Shown piece after piece: positions 5,831 to 7,529 of a DNA stretch of 7,529 nt. Position 1 is the first letter of the stretch. Each line of letters starts with the position of its first letter. Both the position numbers and the translations under genes were made by a program. The stretch is from Kineosporiaceae bacterium (GTDB lineage: Bacteria; Actinomycetota; Actinomycetes; Actinomycetales; Angustibacteraceae): positions 1-7,529 of the forward strand of contig DAIETC010000232.1 of assembly GCA_027345905.1 (NCBI GenBank), read 5' to 3'. The notes under the pieces were generated by a model. It saw only the letters and a list, made by a program, of their open reading frames with translations. It had not been told where the DNA came from and searched no databases.

Positions 5831-6817
5831 TCAGCTGTCCAGCGTGGCTGCGAGCCACCTCAGCTGCTGCGCCTGATGGTGACCCTGACCGCCCTCGTGC
5901 GCGTTGAACGGGTAGACGGCGATCTGCGCCGACCCCCCATAGGCGTGGAAGGCGGCGAAGACGGTCGACGGTGGGCACACGGTGTCTTCCAGCGCCACCG
6001 AGAACAGGGCCGGCGCGCTGGCCCGGGCGCCTAGGTGCACCCCATCGACGTAGGACAGCGTCCGGAACACGGCGTCGACCTGGTCGCGATGCGCCCCCAG
6101 GTACCGTGCAACCTCGCGGTAGGGGTCGCTGTCGCTGAGCTGCACCCCGTGCCGGATATGGCACAAGAAGGGGATGTCCACCAAAGCCGCAGCCACACCG
6201 TCCGCCAGGCCGGCGGCCGCGAGCGCCAACCCCCCGCCCTGGCTGGCGCCAGCGACCGTGATCCGCTGCAGGTCGATCCCCTCGATGGCCTGGATCGCGT
6301 CGACGGCCCGCACCGCGTCCGTGATGAGCCGGCGGTAGTAGTACGTCGAGAAATCGCGTACACCGCGGGTCATGAATCCTGGGTGGGAAGGCGCCAACTC
6401 GCCCGGACCCGCACCGGACAGGTCCGACGTCTGGCCGGCGCTGCCCCAGGACGACCCCTGACCCCGGGTGTCCATGATCAGGTGGGCGTACCCAGCGGCG
6501 ACCCACATCAGCCGCTCGTGCGGCAGCCCGCGACCGCCGCCGTACCCGTTGTACTCGACCACCGCGGACAGGGGCTCGCTCCGGTTCGCGGGGCGCAGCA
6601 GCCAGGCCTTGATCGGGTCGCCACCAAATCCCGCGAACGTCACGTCCGCAACCTCGACCAGGGGTAGTCCTGCGTCCACCCGCTCGACCCGTAAGGCTAG
6701 GTCATGGTGGCGCGCCTGGGCCAAGGTGGTGGCCCAGGTTTGCTCGAAGTCTGCGGGCGGCTGCAGCACCGGGCGGTACTCGCGCAACTGTTCCAGCGGC
6801 AGATCGGTGACGGGCAC
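5831..6817 (-). CDS. CE7-family acetyl esterase (acetyl-xylan / cephalosporin C deacetylase type)
   Basis: Alpha/beta-hydrolase of 328 residues in the AXE1/CE7 family, removing acetyl groups from acetylated xylo- or manno-oligosaccharides and similar small substrates; I see no signal peptide, so it probably acts in the cytoplasm. Family hallmarks appear in order: the oxyanion-hole tyrosine in EYNGYGGGRG (Y92), the RGQG motif (118-121), the nucleophile S192 in AGASQGGG, the acid D278 in ALEDTVCPP, and H307 in NAHEGG. The spacing closely matches the Thermotoga CE7 enzyme as I recall it (Ser188, Asp274, His303, Tyr92), and the length is the family norm. Members form hexamers whose central cavity restricts access to small esters. 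The GTG start at 6817 is supported by AAGGAG 4 nt upstream. It follows the beta-mannosidase-like gene by 9 nt, so the two form an operon in which both would act on imported acetylated oligosaccharides. The true substrate cannot be read from sequence. Confidence 0.93.
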   Translation of the reverse strand: MPVTDLPLEQLREYRPVLQPPADFEQTWATTLAQARHHDLALRVERVDAGLPLVEVADVTFAGFGGDPIKAWLLRPANRSEPLSAVVEYNGYGGGRGLPHERLMWVAAGYAHLIMDTRGQGSSWGSAGQTSDLSGAGPGELAPSHPGFMTRGVRDFSTYYYRRLITDAVRAVDAIQAIEGIDLQRITVAGASQGGGLALAAAGLADGVAAALVDIPFLCHIRHGVQLSDSDPYREVARYLGAHRDQVDAVFRTLSYVDGVHLGARASAPALFSVALEDTVCPPSTVFAAFHAYGGSAQIAVYPFNAHEGGQGHHQAQQLRWLAATLDS

Positions 6818-6821
6818 GGTG

Positions 6822-6827
6822 CTCCTT
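6822..6827 (-). promoter_or_regulatory. Ribosome binding site overlapping the upstream stop codon
   Basis: Read on the minus strand, TGAAGGAG joins the stop codon of the glycosidase gene (6829-6827) to a perfect AAGGAG, 4 nt before the GTG of the esterase. The one-base overlap of stop and Shine-Dalgarno points to translational coupling and settles the GTG at 6817 as the start. Confidence 0.8.
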
Positions 6828-7529
6828 CACGAGCTCGGCACGGCGACGACGTCGACGGGGCCGTCGGCGTAGATGAGACCAGCCCACTGCTGCGCGGTGA
6901 GCTCACCGACCCTGCGGCCAGTGATCCGCACATGGCAATCCTCACCCGGCAGAAGCGTAAGCAACTGCTCGTCGACAGTGGCGTCCGGCAGCCGAGGGTC
7001 GGTCTCCGCCAGAACCACGAGGTCACGAACCAGGTCCAGTGCGCGAATCCACAACCGGACGCCGTCCCCGACCTGGCTCTGAACTGTTACCTCGACCCGG
7101 ACGGTGGGCGTTCCCAGCTCGAGGTCGGGACGCAGCCAGCGCACGCCACGCCGGCCGTCCACGTCGACCACCACGACGTCCGCGTCCCTTGGCAAGGTAT
7201 CGGCTCCGGGACCCACCACCAGGTGTCCTAGAGCGGGGACCCTCACATCCGCCGTGGTGCGGTCGAGGACCTCGCCGGCGCGGCGCGCCACGGTCACCAC
7301 GGCCCTATACGCCCACTCCTCAAGCGTGTCGTTGACGAGCGTGAGACGGCCTGCTTCGAGCGCAGTGGGCAACACCGCTCGTGGCGACAGAACCTCCCGC
7401 GCGGCGTACCAGGCAAGCTTGCGCCGACCCGCGACATCGAGCACCGACCAGGACAGGGCTGGCCAACAGTCATCGAGCTGCCACCACAAGGCACCGGAGC
7501 AGGTGTCGTGCAGGCTGCGAAACCGACCC
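6827..7529 (-). CDS. GH2 beta-mannosidase-like glycosidase, C-terminal part (5' end outside window)
   Basis: The minus-strand frame is open from the right edge to the TGA at 6829-6827, giving 233 visible residues. The edge-proximal residues read RFRSLHDTCSGALWWQLDD and continue CWPALSWSVLD, the signature of the end of the GH2 TIM barrel in beta-mannosidases (family pattern G-x-L-x-W-Q-L-N-D-x-W-P). It is followed by about 190 residues of beta-rich sequence fitting the C-terminal Ig-like domains, e.g. VDVDGRRGVRWLRPDLEL and CHVRITGRRVGELTAQQW. Both catalytic glutamates lie upstream in the barrel, beyond the window, so activity cannot be judged. An internal TTG at 7489 is not the real start because homology continues upstream without a stop to the edge. 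A full GH2 mannosidase is usually about 800-900 residues. Role: hydrolysis of terminal beta-mannose from manno-oligosaccharides or, less likely, another GH2 specificity. It is coupled to the CE7 esterase 9 nt downstream. Confidence 0.88.
   Translation of the reverse strand, partial: GRFRSLHDTCSGALWWQLDDCWPALSWSVLDVAGRRKLAWYAAREVLSPRAVLPTALEAGRLTLVNDTLEEWAYRAVVTVARRAGEVLDRTTADVRVPALGHLVVGPGADTLPRDADVVVVDVDGRRGVRWLRPDLELGTPTVRVEVTVQSQVGDGVRLWIRALDLVRDLVVLAETDPRLPDATVDEQLLTLLPGEDCHVRITGRRVGELTAQQWAGLIYADGPVDVVAVPSS

Noticed and set aside
5577..6506. 309-codon minus-strand open frame over the helD end, the intergenic gap and the esterase
   Set aside because: It conflicts with the esterase frame, which carries the complete CE7 motif set, and it reads through the intergenic hairpin.
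6827..7489. GH2-like protein starting at the TTG at 7489
   Set aside because: The frame continues without a stop to the window edge, and the residues upstream of the TTG belong to the same conserved GH2 segment, so this is a gene truncated by the window, not a short protein.

Overview
The window is very GC-rich, densely packed DNA with GTG starts, short gaps and overlapping genes. Its protein families are typical of a high-GC Gram-positive actinobacterium. I cannot place it to genus from the sequence alone. It holds six protein-coding genes, two of them cut by the window edges. I see no RNA gene, CRISPR array, transposase or phage gene.

Left part (1-3485, + strand): an envelope-stress type operon. 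It has a PhoP/OmpR-class response regulator (5' end outside the window), an overlapping HAMP-type membrane sensor histidine kinase, and, 62 nt later, a membrane-anchored HtrA/DegP-like serine protease with one PDZ domain. The order regulator-kinase-protease resembles mprA-mprB-pepD of Mycobacterium and the CutRS/HtrA pairing of Streptomyces. The likely logic is that the kinase senses extracytoplasmic stress and the regulator controls the protease that clears misfolded exported proteins.

Middle (3571-5664, + strand): a HelD/HelR-type UvrD-like ATPase, the family that removes or recycles stalled RNA polymerase and in some actinobacteria protects it from rifamycins. Its start is preceded by a TANNNT hexamer at the right distance for a leaderless mRNA. 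Repeats containing CGAGAGCGC surround the start, and the same 9-mer recurs inside the gene and in a hairpin downstream of it.

Right part (5831-7529, - strand, convergent to helD): the C-terminal end of a GH2 beta-mannosidase-like glycosidase, followed 9 nt later by a CE7 acetyl-xylan/cephalosporin-C-deacetylase-type esterase. Together they suggest breakdown of acetylated mannan or hemicellulose oligosaccharides. The 166-nt gap between the convergent genes carries a near-perfect 23-bp inverted repeat with an 11-nt loop. It is the most striking non-coding structure here: a possible bidirectional terminator or a member of a dispersed REP-like palindrome family.

Most of the window is ordinary actinobacterial chromosome. 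The non-coding repeats around helD are the part most worth a second look.
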